From Gemmatimonadota bacterium (GTDB lineage: Bacteria; Latescibacterota; UBA2968): a stretch of 50,580 nucleotides of DNA. A program made the position numbers and the translations under genes. Positions within the stretch are counted from its first letter, which is position 1; each line of letters opens with the position of its first letter. The DNA lies in NCBI GenBank assembly GCA_009838845.1, contig VXRD01000147.1:1-50580 (forward strand), written 5' to 3'. Positions 22,619 to 32,103 of the stretch are shown piece after piece. The notes beneath the pieces are model-generated. The model did not search any database. It saw only the letters and a list, made by a program, of their open reading frames with translations, and was not told the origin of the DNA.

Positions 22619-23599
22619 TTATGCGTCTATTTGTCTTATCAGATCCCGTAACTCCTGAATCAGCGCGTCCAGACCCTGACCTGTGACAGAGGAAATTCCC
22701 ATATTTGTTTGTCCCTGAAAAAATGGCGCCCTGCGGTGTTCGGGTGGCAACAAATCCAGCTTAGTGGCAATGAGCATCGCGGGTTTCTCGCGCAATTTGG
22801 GACTGAAACGATCGAGTTCTTCTCTCAAAACTGACAGGTCGTATTCGGGATTGAGGCTGGTGACATCGACCATAAAAAGGAGAACGCGTGTGCGTTCAAT
22901 ATGGCGCAAAAACTGAAACCCAAGCCCTTTGCCGCGATGCGCCCCTTCAATCAGGCCGGGAATGTCTGCCATAACAAAGCTATCGTAATCGCCGCATTTG
23001 ACAATGCCCAGATTGGGTTGCAGGGTCGTAAAGGGGTAATCTGCGATTTTGGGTCGCGCCGCAGATACTCTTGATAGAAGAGTCGATTTACCCGCATTTG
23101 GATGGCCGACCAGACCGACATCGGCGATGAGTTTGAGCTCGAGCTCCAGATGGCGTTCTCGTCCCGATTCTCCGGGCTGGACATACTCTGGCGCTCTGTT
23201 TGTCGGCGTGGCAAAACGCGCATTGCCACGGCCCCCGCGACCGCCCTCAAGCAAAACAACGCGCTGATCTGATTCAGTCAAATCCGCGAGAATTTCACCC
23301 GTTTCTGTATCCTTGATAAGCGTGCCAACCGGTACGGGAATTTCAGCATCATCGCCCCGCCTGCCCGCTTTCTTTTGCCCCGACCCATGTTCTCCATGCC
23401 CTGCGCTCAGGTGTTGTTGATACCGATAATCGAGCAGCGTGGAAAGGCGCGGGTCTGCAATAAAAACGACATCTCCCCCCTTGCCACCATCGCCGCCATC
23501 TGGCCCCCCTCGCGGCACATGCTTTTCTCGGCGAAAACTTTTGCATCCATTGCCGCCGTTGCCCGAACGGGCATAAATTCTGGTTAGATCAACGAACAT
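22619..23599 (-). CDS. obgE: GTPase ObgE/CgtA
   Basis: A 326-residue GTPase. The glycine-rich Obg fold (1-158) contains YARSGNGGNGCKSFRREK and GGPDGGDGGKGGDVVF. The G domain follows with G1 GHPNAGKST, G2/switch in DYPFTTLQPNLG, G3 DIPGLIEGAHRGKGLG, G4 TKLD and G5-like SSVTGQG. It acts in late 50S subunit assembly and stress signalling. There is no C-terminal OCT extension, as in many short Obg proteins. It is the last gene of the minus-strand run from sprA and starts 11 bases after the NYN gene stop. Confidence 0.97.
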   Translation of the reverse strand: MFVDLTRIYARSGNGGNGCKSFRREKHVPRGGPDGGDGGKGGDVVFIADPRLSTLLDYRYQQHLSAGHGEHGSGQKKAGRRGDDAEIPVPVGTLIKDTETGEILADLTESDQRVVLLEGGRGGRGNARFATPTNRAPEYVQPGESGRERHLELELKLIADVGLVGHPNAGKSTLLSRVSAARPKIADYPFTTLQPNLGIVKCGDYDSFVMADIPGLIEGAHRGKGLGFQFLRHIERTRVLLFMVDVTSLNPEYDLSVLREELDRFSPKLREKPAMLIATKLDLLPPEHRRAPFFQGQTNMGISSVTGQGLDALIQELRDLIRQIDA

Positions 23600-23610
23600 G
23601 GGAAAATTCG

Positions 23611-24369
23611 CTATGTTGCGGACTCTGCCTGTGCGCTATTTCTCAAAAGCAGAGCCTCTTCAATGGGGATGTGCTCATCTGCGCTGTTGATGAGGTCCCT
23701 CGCCGTATTGTAGGTAAAGGAAATGACCTCAACGCGCGGTCCCAGAGTTTTAACGAGATCGACCAGAGGTACAAAATCACCGTCACCACTCACGAGAACC
23801 ACGACATCGAGTTTATCGACAAATCTCATGATATCAATGGCCATGCCCATGTCCCAATCGCCTTTAGCCGATCCATCGCTGCGCTGCCGCAAATCTTTTC
23901 TTTTTACTTCATAGCTCTTTTGTTGAAGCATTGAGATAAAGTTGCTCTGGTCAACATCTGGCGATTGCACGACATAGGCAATAGCGCGGATCAAGCGGCG
24001 TTTACCCACACTGAGTTCCAGCAGTTTTTCAAAATCGAGACGCGCATTAAACGGTTTTGCGGCATAAAAGATATTCTGTACATCGACAAATATCCCAACC
24101 CGCAATTCCGGCGCGGGAATGTCTGTGCGCCGATCTAACCGGGCTCTGGCATTGGCCTGTAGAGCGGCGATACTTTTCTGAATGGCATCGAGAGTAGCAA
24201 AAATTTCCCGACGCTCTCGAGCACCGCTAATAGCTTCTTTATAGACCCTATTCTTAATCTCTCGAAGGTCTCGAATCGAAGCCTGTGCTATGTTAATCTG
24301 ATCTAATTTTTGCTCAATGCGCGCTATTGCCTCTTGTATTTCCACAATCTGATCTTTAAAGTCTGCCAT
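23611..24369 (-). CDS. NYN-domain (LabA/DUF88-like) putative RNase with N-terminal coiled coil
   Basis: A 252-residue protein. Residues 1-85 are a heptad-rich helical region (QIVEIQEAIARIEQKLDQINIAQ). Residues about 90-235 form a NYN domain of the PIN-like nuclease superfamily. It has the metal Asp in VGIFVDVQNIFYAA, GDWDMGMAIDIMRF, and VVLVSGDGDFVPLVDLVKTLG with the SGDGDF hallmark. Such proteins are predicted metal-dependent RNases. The coiled coil probably drives oligomerisation. It lies between the PilM-like and obgE genes with gaps of 3 and 11 bases, so it is part of a tight operon. Confidence 0.88.
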   Translation of the reverse strand: MADFKDQIVEIQEAIARIEQKLDQINIAQASIRDLREIKNRVYKEAISGARERREIFATLDAIQKSIAALQANARARLDRRTDIPAPELRVGIFVDVQNIFYAAKPFNARLDFEKLLELSVGKRRLIRAIAYVVQSPDVDQSNFISMLQQKSYEVKRKDLRQRSDGSAKGDWDMGMAIDIMRFVDKLDVVVLVSGDGDFVPLVDLVKTLGPRVEVISFTYNTARDLINSADEHIPIEEALLLRNSAQAESAT

Positions 24370-24372
24370 TTG

Positions 24373-25227
24373 TTATGGAGTCTCCGATATTAGTTTGTGT
24401 AACCCTGCGCCAAGGGCAAGGGCAAATCTGCTCGCCTGTCCGAGTTCTTCGCGATCTCGTTTTGGCAACTGCGCAGTATCTATACCGAGAAATATGGGAT
24501 ATTCCTCAAGGCTGAGACTGGCTGGTGGATCAATGGCCGGTATGTCCCCCGACAGATAAACCCGTTTGCAGGGGCGGTGTGAAGAACTGGCGAGAGAGAA
24601 CCAGCGTTGCAGACTTGAAGAATTGGGAACAGTTGTTTCAACACCGATTAAAATACCATTTTCAACGGCAACGTAACAAGACCCATCGGGATCGCTGTGA
24701 ATAGCCATTTTCCTACCTGCCTCCCATACGCGAGCGGGTAGGCCAGCACAAAATAGAGCCAGCGGAGCGACGGAGAGATGCAGGTGGGTTTCGCCCAGTG
24801 CAGAACACAGGGTTTCGTGTGCGTCAATCACCCCGTTGCGCACTGCGGTCCAAAAAGCCACGCGGCCCACCGCAATAAAGTCGATCACACTATTGTCAAC
24901 AGGAGAAATAAGTGCCTGAGATGCTTCCCAAAAAATCTGCTCTCGGCGGTCTTTTTCTCCCGCGACTTCGAGAGGAATTTTTTGGATGTGATACAGGCCA
25001 CCCGAAAGACAAAAAGAAAGCGTGCCAATCGGTTTTGGCAGGCTTTCAAGTGCTTGTCCCAATTCCTCAACAAAGGATTTGGACACTTCTTTTTCGGGAT
25101 CAAAATCAAAAGCCTCCGATACGCGCTGGTTAATAAGACCCCTGAGATAATATGCATTATCCAATTTTTCAAGATGGACCACGCGCAAGGTGTTGCCCGA
25201 AATATGAATGCCCGTCGCTGTACTCAT
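24373..25227 (-). CDS. PilM-like actin-fold protein
   Basis: A 284-residue protein with an actin/FtsA/PilM-like pattern. It opens GIHISGNTLRVVHLEK (phosphate-1-like strand pair). Helix SFVEELGQALESL precedes TLSFCLSGGLYHIQKIPLEV, the segment PilM proteins use around their FSLP strand. REQIFWEASQALISP and HLHLSVAPLALFCAG follow the order of PilM subdomains. The classical second phosphate motif is weak. PilM proteins sit at the inner face of type IV pilus and competence machines. Association with the ComEA-like gene, whose stop overlaps this start by 4 bases (ATGA), supports a role in DNA uptake or in membrane assembly. The assignment rests on pattern recognition. Confidence 0.55.
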   Translation of the reverse strand: MSTATGIHISGNTLRVVHLEKLDNAYYLRGLINQRVSEAFDFDPEKEVSKSFVEELGQALESLPKPIGTLSFCLSGGLYHIQKIPLEVAGEKDRREQIFWEASQALISPVDNSVIDFIAVGRVAFWTAVRNGVIDAHETLCSALGETHLHLSVAPLALFCAGLPARVWEAGRKMAIHSDPDGSCYVAVENGILIGVETTVPNSSSLQRWFSLASSSHRPCKRVYLSGDIPAIDPPASLSLEEYPIFLGIDTAQLPKRDREELGQASRFALALGAGLHKLISETP

Positions 25228-25676
25228 GGCGTACTCATCGTAAGGTGTGGCCGCAAGCGATCTAGGGTTTTGGAACCAATACCCTTGACCTTTGTAATAT
25301 CGTCAATGCGCTTAAATGCCCCATTCTCTTCGCGATAAGCCACAATGCGTCCCGCAAGTTGAGGCCCAATACGGGGCAGACGCTCAAACTCTTTTGCCGT
25401 TGCCGAGTTGATATCGATTAATTCCCCCGCCGGAGAAATTTCTACTTTTTCTTTTTTTTCAGAGGCGTCCTCTTTTCCGTCGGCTTTGGCTGGCGACAGG
25501 TATTGGTGAACTTCTACTTCTTCTCGCGGTGGAACTTCCACAGCATTTTTTCGCACCTCAAAATCGGGAATGCGATCCGGATCTTTACTGTCGAGATAAC
25601 GGATAACAATCCCCACAATAAGAACGCCGCAAAGCATCAACAGAATAATTTGTTCGTTGCGGTTAAAAGTGAACAT
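25224..25676 (-). CDS. ComEA-like helix-hairpin-helix protein
   Basis: A protein of about 150 residues with one N-terminal membrane anchor (about 10-26), a charged linker (about 30-80), and a double helix-hairpin-helix domain at the C-terminus. The domain shows LIDINSATAKEFERLPRIGPQLAGRIVAYREENG followed by FKRIDDITKVKGIGSKTLDRLRPHL. This is the ComEA fold, which binds duplex DNA in the periplasm during transformation. ATG 25676 is preferred over a TTG four codons upstream that abuts the sprA stop; neither has a clear ribosome site, so coupling to sprA translation is likely. It overlaps the PilM-like gene by 4 bases. Confidence 0.82.
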   Translation of the reverse strand: MFTFNRNEQIILLMLCGVLIVGIVIRYLDSKDPDRIPDFEVRKNAVEVPPREEVEVHQYLSPAKADGKEDASEKKEKVEISPAGELIDINSATAKEFERLPRIGPQLAGRIVAYREENGAFKRIDDITKVKGIGSKTLDRLRPHLTMSTP

Positions 25677-25688
25677 GGAAAAGTCCAA

Positions 25689-28600
25689 TTATTGAAATCC
25701 GATTTCACCCCAGAATCGAAAATCCCAGGTCACATTGGTGAGGTCGCGCAGGTGGTCTTTGCGCCGTTCATGGCGAAACGTAGTCCCGCCTGTAAATCGC
25801 GAGCTAAAGGCATATTGCGTACCCAGGCTAACAGACCAGGATGTCGAGTTTTGACGGATAATGGGTTCGGCTGGCACATCGGGTTCGGCACTTCGGGGCA
25901 TTTCGGTTTGTGTATTCAAATTGCGTGAAAAGGAAAGCGTAAGGTCGAGAGTGCGCTGAAATCTTCCGCGCAGTGAATAGCGCACATCTGCTTGCAATGT
26001 GCCGTTTTCCGTCAAAGTGGTTCCGATCAGGCGATCGGCAAGGGTCGGTTGAACAGAAGCTGTATCGGCAGTCACATTGCGCTGATAGCGAATTTCATCG
26101 TTGCGGCTCTGGCGGCGGCTAAATGTCGTATTCACATCGCCCTTCCAGCGCGCGCTCCACTGAAAAAGCGGATTGTATGATATTTCTCTTGCATCACTTG
26201 TCAGATAACGCGACGAGAGACTGAGACTGCCATCACCCCGTCGGGTGCGCGATTCCTGGTACCCAAAAGTGGCATTGGAACTGACCCAAAACCAGCCGAT
26301 CAAAGGCACGCGCTCAAGACCGCGCCAACTCGCGTCAAATTTGGGAAAGATGACCTGATCATCTTTGCCGAGTGTATTGCCCGTACGTTCGTTTTCGGAA
26401 TAATTGGCAGAGGTGTTAAAATTCAGCCCCAGGGGCAGCCGAATACCACTGGATACCTGCGCCTGTCTTCGCACATTGCTGGCATTGGTTCTCGTTCCCG
26501 TGCTCGCGACCACAATGGGGACCTGGATCGTATCTTGAAAACCAAATTGATAGGCCAATGAGGGACGGGCCGTGAGACCAAACAAATTATTTGATTTGTT
26601 CTGAGAAACACTGCTCGTCACATTCTGAAGGCGGCCACCCACTTTTCCAATCCACTGCAAAATGGAAAAACCATCGTCTTTACCGGACTTGCGCGTCCAG
26701 CGTTGAAACAAGCTGGGCAAGTTGAGATTGATGCGCGCATTCGCCGTTTGCTGGTTATTGACCGTGAGTCCGCGCCTAACGCTACCGTACTGCACGCGCT
26801 CCCCACCGATTTCGAAGCGATCCGTGTACGTAGCCGAATACGACGGATTCACGGTGATCCAGTTGGAAATACGCGGCGTAAATCTGAAATTGAGCGATTG
26901 ATTGCGCGATATTTCGCGTCCAAATTGGAGTTGGGTCAGGGCGTATCCATTTCGCAAATCGCGGTTGAGAGTGAGCGAATAATCGGCATTCAGACTGCGA
27001 AATGGCGAGAGTTTAATGGCATAACTTTCGGTCAGGTTGAAAGTCTCTCGCACTGTATCAATCACATTTGAAGTGTCGCCTGCGATGGCGCGAAATGAGG
27101 TCTGATCCGATACTCCGCGATTAAAGCGCAGATTGTAATTGATGCTGGAGGGCAGGTAAAAAAACTGCGCCTCTTTGAGCGGTTTGTAAAAGGGCACCCA
27201 CTTGAAAATGGCGAGAGCTTCGCGCTGAGACCACACCTGATTATAGGTCATATTGCCGTTTAGGTTCTCGTTCAGGCTTCGCCTGCGCTGTGTAATCGCA
27301 CCCGTTGTCGATGCGTCAGAACTATAGTTGAGTGACGTGGAGGCTTTGTCAAACAAAATGCGAGACAGCAGGCTCGGGTCTTCGCGTGCTGGCCGCTTTC
27401 TCAGCGAAAGGGTAAAGCGCGTCTGAGAGCGCACATCGCTTTCGTTGATTTTTTGTTCGGGAGTGAGCACAATATCCGATCCCGGGCGTATGCGGGGGCT
27501 TGATGTATAGCGATTATAGCTGAATCGGACGGGCAGGGAGGTATTCCACTCTTTGGGAAAGAATTTGTCGATATTGAACTGGCTGTCAAAGTTGAAGCGC
27601 GTGGTGGTGTTGCCCGAAGCCCTGCCTTGCAGATCTTGGAAATCACCGCTTCGGCGTTCCAAATTGACCGTCAAATTGCCCAAATCGGCCAGGGTTATGC
27701 GCGTATCGGCCAGGGCAGATAAGGCGGATTTTTTGCGGATATCATCAACGCGCAATTCATCCATCCAAACTTCGTTTTCGCCAATGAAAATCTCATCGCC
27801 GCGGTTGCGAATCCCCACGGTAAAGGCTCTGATCGAAGCCAACGCGGGATTGCCGCGCACGATATAGGTGCGACCATCCACATCGATCTCTATGCGATTG
27901 CCCTCTTTGTCGTAGCGAGCGAGAAAATCGCCACGGCGAAGCGACACACTAACGGTATCAGACACTTGCTCGGTGGCTTGAAGACCCAGCAATTGGCCTT
28001 TGAGTTGCGACATGACCTCGAGGTCTAAACGGACGGTATTGGTCTCTTCTGCCCAACCGCGATAAACCCGCGAGCGGTATTCGTAATAGTTGAGAGAATC
28101 GTCATTGATAGGGGCAAAACGCATAAAAAATTCGATGGGACTGGGGCCCGTACTCAAGGAATCTGCGGCGTCTGAAAAATTGGTGCTATACGTCGGATCG
28201 GCCGGGTTGCCGCCATGCAAAAACAGCGTCATAACACCGTATTCGGTATAGTCCTCGCCATTGGCAAAACTGCGGGATGCAGAGATGGATTCGCCCGGGT
28301 AGAGATCGACAAATTCGAGCACCAGAGAATTTTCAGACAAACGAATACCCGTGGTGGGGTCAATTTCTCGCTCGAGACCCGGAGGAGATTCGTAAAAGGA
28401 GTTGTTTGTGCCGATAGTCGAAACCTGAAAATCGCCCGATAACTGCCCGAAAGCGACCGGGTCTTCCTGCCATTCACTGCCGGTCGCACTAAATGTATAG
28501 ATTTCGACAGAGGTGGTGTCGTTGTGTTCGAACCAGACGCGCACAAAGTCAATCTCGCTGGCAAATGTGGTGTCGGGACTACCCTCAAAGGTACGGGGCG

Positions 28601-31600
28601 CGTCTTGCCCTTTGAGGGGAATGCGCAATAAACGCCACGGGGGATCTGTAATGCCGCCCAATTCGGGAAAGAGATCGGATTCCGTGCCGGGCACAAGCAT
28701 AGATGGGCCAGTAAAGGCGCCCGATGCGGGAGACAGGCCCCTATTGCTGGACAAATCGACGCTGTATCGGATAAAACTGTCGCGCTGGTCGAGAAAACCA
28801 TTGCCGTTGAGGTCTTCGGTATCGGGTCGTGATTGGCGCTCTGCCCTGTTGCCCTCTGTCCCATTGAGACCAGAGGGATAGCGACGCAAGATATCCGTCG
28901 TGTTTTGATCCACATCTTCAAAATTATCTCCCGAAGGATCGTTGGGCACAGTTACACCTGGAAATATTTTTCGAAAGATCTCGACTTCTTCGGCGTCGGT
29001 CAATCCATCCAGACCAATGTCTTCTTCGTCAATGACGATATCGTCTCCTGTGGGCAAGCCGCCGATGGGTTTGTCTTCTGTGCGAAAACCACTTGGAAAT
29101 CGCTCTCGGTCACTGGGATCGTTGTACATGGGGTGATCAAGGGGCAGGCGGACGCGCTCAGAAACATCGCCCAAATCGATGTGCAGATGCCCATCGTCTC
29201 CCCGAATCCAGAGTTCGAGAAATTTAGACCGCGACAAATCGAGACCATTGACATAGCGCATAATCCCCGCCCATGATTGTTGGGGAATGCCATTTTCGTT
29301 GTTCTGAGAACGGATGGGAAATCCATTACTGCGCGCTGGATCAAATCTCAGTTTGAGAATATCGACAATGTCTTGTTCCGCGCTTATGTCATCGCGGGTG
29401 GGCTGAATTCGAGAAAGAGATGCCCTGTCGCGGTCAATGGGATTATACCACGTCAATCGCCCCTGTGGCAATGTGAGCATTCTGCTGTTGCGAAGGGGAA
29501 CACTTGCGCGATTCCACCCTATTTTGCCAATCGCAAACGCCGTGCTGTTCAGAGCGCCTTCAAAATCATCGATATAGGCCACATTTTTGGTATTGGGATT
29601 TGGCAAACTCTGCGCGATTTCAAAGTCCATATCGATAGACGACGGTGCCTGCGTGTTCACGAGTGGAATGGAATTGACGAGATCGCTCAACAGTTTGGGT
29701 TGCATCCGGAAGCGCGCATTGGCATCCCACAAAATAGTGCGCGTGGGTTCCTGCCCAACCCGCACGCGCGGCGAAGCAGTACTTTGACTGCCGTAGAGCA
29801 AGGTCATGCCAATAAGCGAATACTGATCGTCAAAGGGCCGCTCGAGACGCACGCCCAAAAGGCTTTTGGACTGACCAAAACCAAATTGGTCTTTGGTCTG
29901 ATACGATATGTCCAGATCAGAGGAAGGATCCGAAACCTCGTTTTCGGCATCGCCAATAAATCTCAAACGGCCTGTCACATAATTTATCGTGTAGTCTGTA
30001 TCGCGTGTTAAGGTTCGGTTGTTCAGACGAACGACTTCGCTGTCTTGAAGCAGTCCGCCAAATCCGAGGTTGTATTCGGTCGATTTGCTCGTCGAACTCA
30101 CCCGCAACTCATACCGCCCCGCTTCCTGGCGGTTGGACGTGTTGGTCTCGTTGTAAATGCCCGGCACGCGCACCTCGAGGTCGGGTGCTCCCAACCCCTC
30201 CTCGCCAAAAGGCTCGAGAAAGGGAAAGACGAGATGCCCTCTGGCGAGACTCAGCCCGGGGATCTCATTGCCCGTACCAATATCGATGAGTCGATCTGGT
30301 GGAGAAGATTCAGAAGACCCGTTGGTATGCCGGTCGAGGCCAAAAATTTCCAGGTATGATCTGCCCTCCTGATTGTCCTGCGGACTTTCACCGGGCACAT
30401 TGCGAAAAATGCCGACGAACAGGCCCTCGGGACTGACGTTGCGCCCGCCCAGGCGATAAACATTGCGCCACGCAAGCCCCCATGTCGGGTCTGTGGGGCG
30501 TTGTTGCCTGGCTTTGATGAGCTTGAGCTGGATTTTTTTATCTGGATTTCCCGGATCGGGAATAAATTGTATGTCGCCAAAATTTTCACCAGACGCGGTT
30601 TGATAAGCCACCGCAAGCGTGTAGCCCCGCGAAATCCGACCGCGTTCATGGATAAGAAAGCCTTCGGGTAGAGGCGTAAATTCGGAGGGGTCAAGCTCGT
30701 GAAACGTGCCTTCTTCAACGCCCTTGTCAGAACGACGCGACGCACCTTCATCGGGCGATCCATTGTTCCACACGAGGTATGCGATACCGGGAATGGCCGA
30801 GTCTTCGAGGTCGTTTTGCGCGTTGTAGTCGTTTATGAATACGCGCACGCTTTGCTCAGTGACGCGATCGCCCGGCGCGGGTAACAAGCCGTTGCGGAAA
30901 TTTTCTCGATAGATATTGTCGAGAAAAAAGTAGGTGTTTTCGATGTAGCTGTAATCGGGAATTGCATCAGCCCTTCCTTGCCCTTGCCCCGTCTGCTCTT
31001 GCCCCGTAAAGGTTTGGCGACCACTCGACGATTTGTCCTGAGATGTAACAACCGTAAAATTGATGGCACCAACCCGCCCCCGCGTTTTAATGCCAAACAG
31101 CCCGCCTCTACTGCCGCCGCTAAATCCAATCAGTCGCGTGCCGGGCAAAGCCAGTGTCGTATTGCCCGCTTCTATGGTTTCAATAATGCCGTCTTCATCG
31201 CCTTTGTATTGCAGGCGCAGGCCCTCGGTCAGATCAAAGCTTTGTCGTTCGCTATCTTGCTCCAGCGAAACCAGGATCCGATCGCCAATGGAGCCTTCAA
31301 CAGTGAGTCGAGCTTCTTGCTCAAAATTGATGGTGGGAAAACGCGATGTGCGCGTGAGAGCTGCTTGCGCCTGTCCCAAAGTGTATTGCGAGAGGCCCGA
31401 CAATTCGATGCGGCGGTACCCCCGTATGGTGAGATTGGCAGCCCCTTCCCCGGTAATAGCACTCAAACGCTGGGGGACGCGAATCGGAATTTTGACATCG
31501 ATTATACCCTCACCTTCTCCATCCTCATCCAGGCGACCTCCCAATCGCTCCAGTGCAAGGCGATGGGTATCATGGTAGAACTTGTAGCGCATAAAGTCGC

Positions 31601-31892
31601 CCAGACTGATAATCACCGGAAGGCCGTAAGGTGTACCGCCCAGATCGCGGAACACCATCAGTGTATATTCGGCTTCTGTTTCTATCAGTTGCGCCGCAGG
31701 AGTCGCATATGGGCGTCTTCTGGGAAAATAAGGAGTGGATCCGGGTGTATCGCGCAAAAAGGCTTCAAGCGTTGCCACACCTATTTGCGGGCGCAAACCC
31801 GGCGTGGCAAGGGCAATACTCGGGCAGAGCAACGCGAGAGAAAACAGAACACTGAGGCCGCGCGACCACAGGTAAATGTGAATAAACTTCAT
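25689..31892 (-). CDS. SprA-like giant outer-membrane protein (type IX secretion translocon homologue)
   Basis: A 2067-residue exported protein. The signal peptide is MKFIHIYLWSRGLSVLFSLALL... The body is rich in alternating beta-strand patterns up to the C-terminal Phe-containing end (RFWGEIGFQ). SprA landmarks include PEGFLIHERGRISRGYTLAVAYQT, the FGQSKSLLGVRLERPF region, and AYIDDFEGA at about residues 770-780, followed by long barrel segments with LNYSSDAS- and FRFTPRISNW-type strands. In Bacteroidota SprA is the 36-strand pore of the type IX secretion system. At about 2070 residues it is slightly shorter than typical SprA (about 2300-2500). ATG 31892 is preferred over an upstream in-frame start because the signal peptide begins there. 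It heads the run sprA-comEA-pilM-NYN-obgE. Confidence 0.85.
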   Translation of the reverse strand: MKFIHIYLWSRGLSVLFSLALLCPSIALATPGLRPQIGVATLEAFLRDTPGSTPYFPRRRPYATPAAQLIETEAEYTLMVFRDLGGTPYGLPVIISLGDFMRYKFYHDTHRLALERLGGRLDEDGEGEGIIDVKIPIRVPQRLSAITGEGAANLTIRGYRRIELSGLSQYTLGQAQAALTRTSRFPTINFEQEARLTVEGSIGDRILVSLEQDSERQSFDLTEGLRLQYKGDEDGIIETIEAGNTTLALPGTRLIGFSGGSRGGLFGIKTRGRVGAINFTVVTSQDKSSSGRQTFTGQEQTGQGQGRADAIPDYSYIENTYFFLDNIYRENFRNGLLPAPGDRVTEQSVRVFINDYNAQNDLEDSAIPGIAYLVWNNGSPDEGASRRSDKGVEEGTFHELDPSEFTPLPEGFLIHERGRISRGYTLAVAYQTASGENFGDIQFIPDPGNPDKKIQLKLIKARQQRPTDPTWGLAWRNVYRLGGRNVSPEGLFVGIFRNVPGESPQDNQEGRSYLEIFGLDRHTNGSSESSPPDRLIDIGTGNEIPGLSLARGHLVFPFLEPFGEEGLGAPDLEVRVPGIYNETNTSNRQEAGRYELRVSSTSKSTEYNLGFGGLLQDSEVVRLNNRTLTRDTDYTINYVTGRLRFIGDAENEVSDPSSDLDISYQTKDQFGFGQSKSLLGVRLERPFDDQYSLIGMTLLYGSQSTASPRVRVGQEPTRTILWDANARFRMQPKLLSDLVNSIPLVNTQAPSSIDMDFEIAQSLPNPNTKNVAYIDDFEGALNSTAFAIGKIGWNRASVPLRNSRMLTLPQGRLTWYNPIDRDRASLSRIQPTRDDISAEQDIVDILKLRFDPARSNGFPIRSQNNENGIPQQSWAGIMRYVNGLDLSRSKFLELWIRGDDGHLHIDLGDVSERVRLPLDHPMYNDPSDRERFPSGFRTEDKPIGGLPTGDDIVIDEEDIGLDGLTDAEEVEIFRKIFPGVTVPNDPSGDNFEDVDQNTTDILRRYPSGLNGTEGNRAERQSRPDTEDLNGNGFLDQRDSFIRYSVDLSSNRGLSPASGAFTGPSMLVPGTESDLFPELGGITDPPWRLLRIPLKGQDAPRTFEGSPDTTFASEIDFVRVWFEHNDTTSVEIYTFSATGSEWQEDPVAFGQLSGDFQVSTIGTNNSFYESPPGLEREIDPTTGIRLSENSLVLEFVDLYPGESISASRSFANGEDYTEYGVMTLFLHGGNPADPTYSTNFSDAADSLSTGPSPIEFFMRFAPINDDSLNYYEYRSRVYRGWAEETNTVRLDLEVMSQLKGQLLGLQATEQVSDTVSVSLRRGDFLARYDKEGNRIEIDVDGRTYIVRGNPALASIRAFTVGIRNRGDEIFIGENEVWMDELRVDDIRKKSALSALADTRITLADLGNLTVNLERRSGDFQDLQGRASGNTTTRFNFDSQFNIDKFFPKEWNTSLPVRFSYNRYTSSPRIRPGSDIVLTPEQKINESDVRSQTRFTLSLRKRPAREDPSLLSRILFDKASTSLNYSSDASTTGAITQRRRSLNENLNGNMTYNQVWSQREALAIFKWVPFYKPLKEAQFFYLPSSINYNLRFNRGVSDQTSFRAIAGDTSNVIDTVRETFNLTESYAIKLSPFRSLNADYSLTLNRDLRNGYALTQLQFGREISRNQSLNFRFTPRISNWITVNPSYSATYTDRFEIGGERVQYGSVRRGLTVNNQQTANARINLNLPSLFQRWTRKSGKDDGFSILQWIGKVGGRLQNVTSSVSQNKSNNLFGLTARPSLAYQFGFQDTIQVPIVVASTGTRTNASNVRRQAQVSSGIRLPLGLNFNTSANYSENERTGNTLGKDDQVIFPKFDASWRGLERVPLIGWFWVSSNATFGYQESRTRRGDGSLSLSSRYLTSDAREISYNPLFQWSARWKGDVNTTFSRRQSRNDEIRYQRNVTADTASVQPTLADRLIGTTLTENGTLQADVRYSLRGRFQRTLDLTLSFSRNLNTQTEMPRSAEPDVPAEPIIRQNSTSWSVSLGTQYAFSSRFTGGTTFRHERRKDHLRDLTNVTWDFRFWGEIGFQ

Positions 31893-31958
31893 AAGGACTT
31901 TGGGAAACAGGCGGAAAGTTGTATGAGAGTGCGGGTAATAGGTCGTTAGACAAAGTAC

Positions 31959-31986
31959 ATAATAGCACAAGCCACATGAAAGTCAA
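31959..31986 (-). promoter_or_regulatory. Sigma-70 promoter of the sprA operon
   Basis: On the minus strand TTGACT (31986-31981), a 16-base spacer, then TATTAT (31964-31959). The leader to ATG 31892 is about 60 bases. Confidence 0.6.
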
Positions 31987-32103
31987 GGTAAAATCCGCAG
32001 AAATTGGCGGGAGATAAACATCGGTAAGCGCGTCTTTTTTTCAGAGGTAAAAAGCCGTATATTCCGTTGATCGTTAAACTCATTTTTTTAAAAAAGGTTC
32101 CTC

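Noticed and set aside
29277-30011. 244-residue plus-strand open frame inside the sprA region
   Set aside because: It is antisense to sprA coding sequence, shows no family pattern and has no ribosome site.
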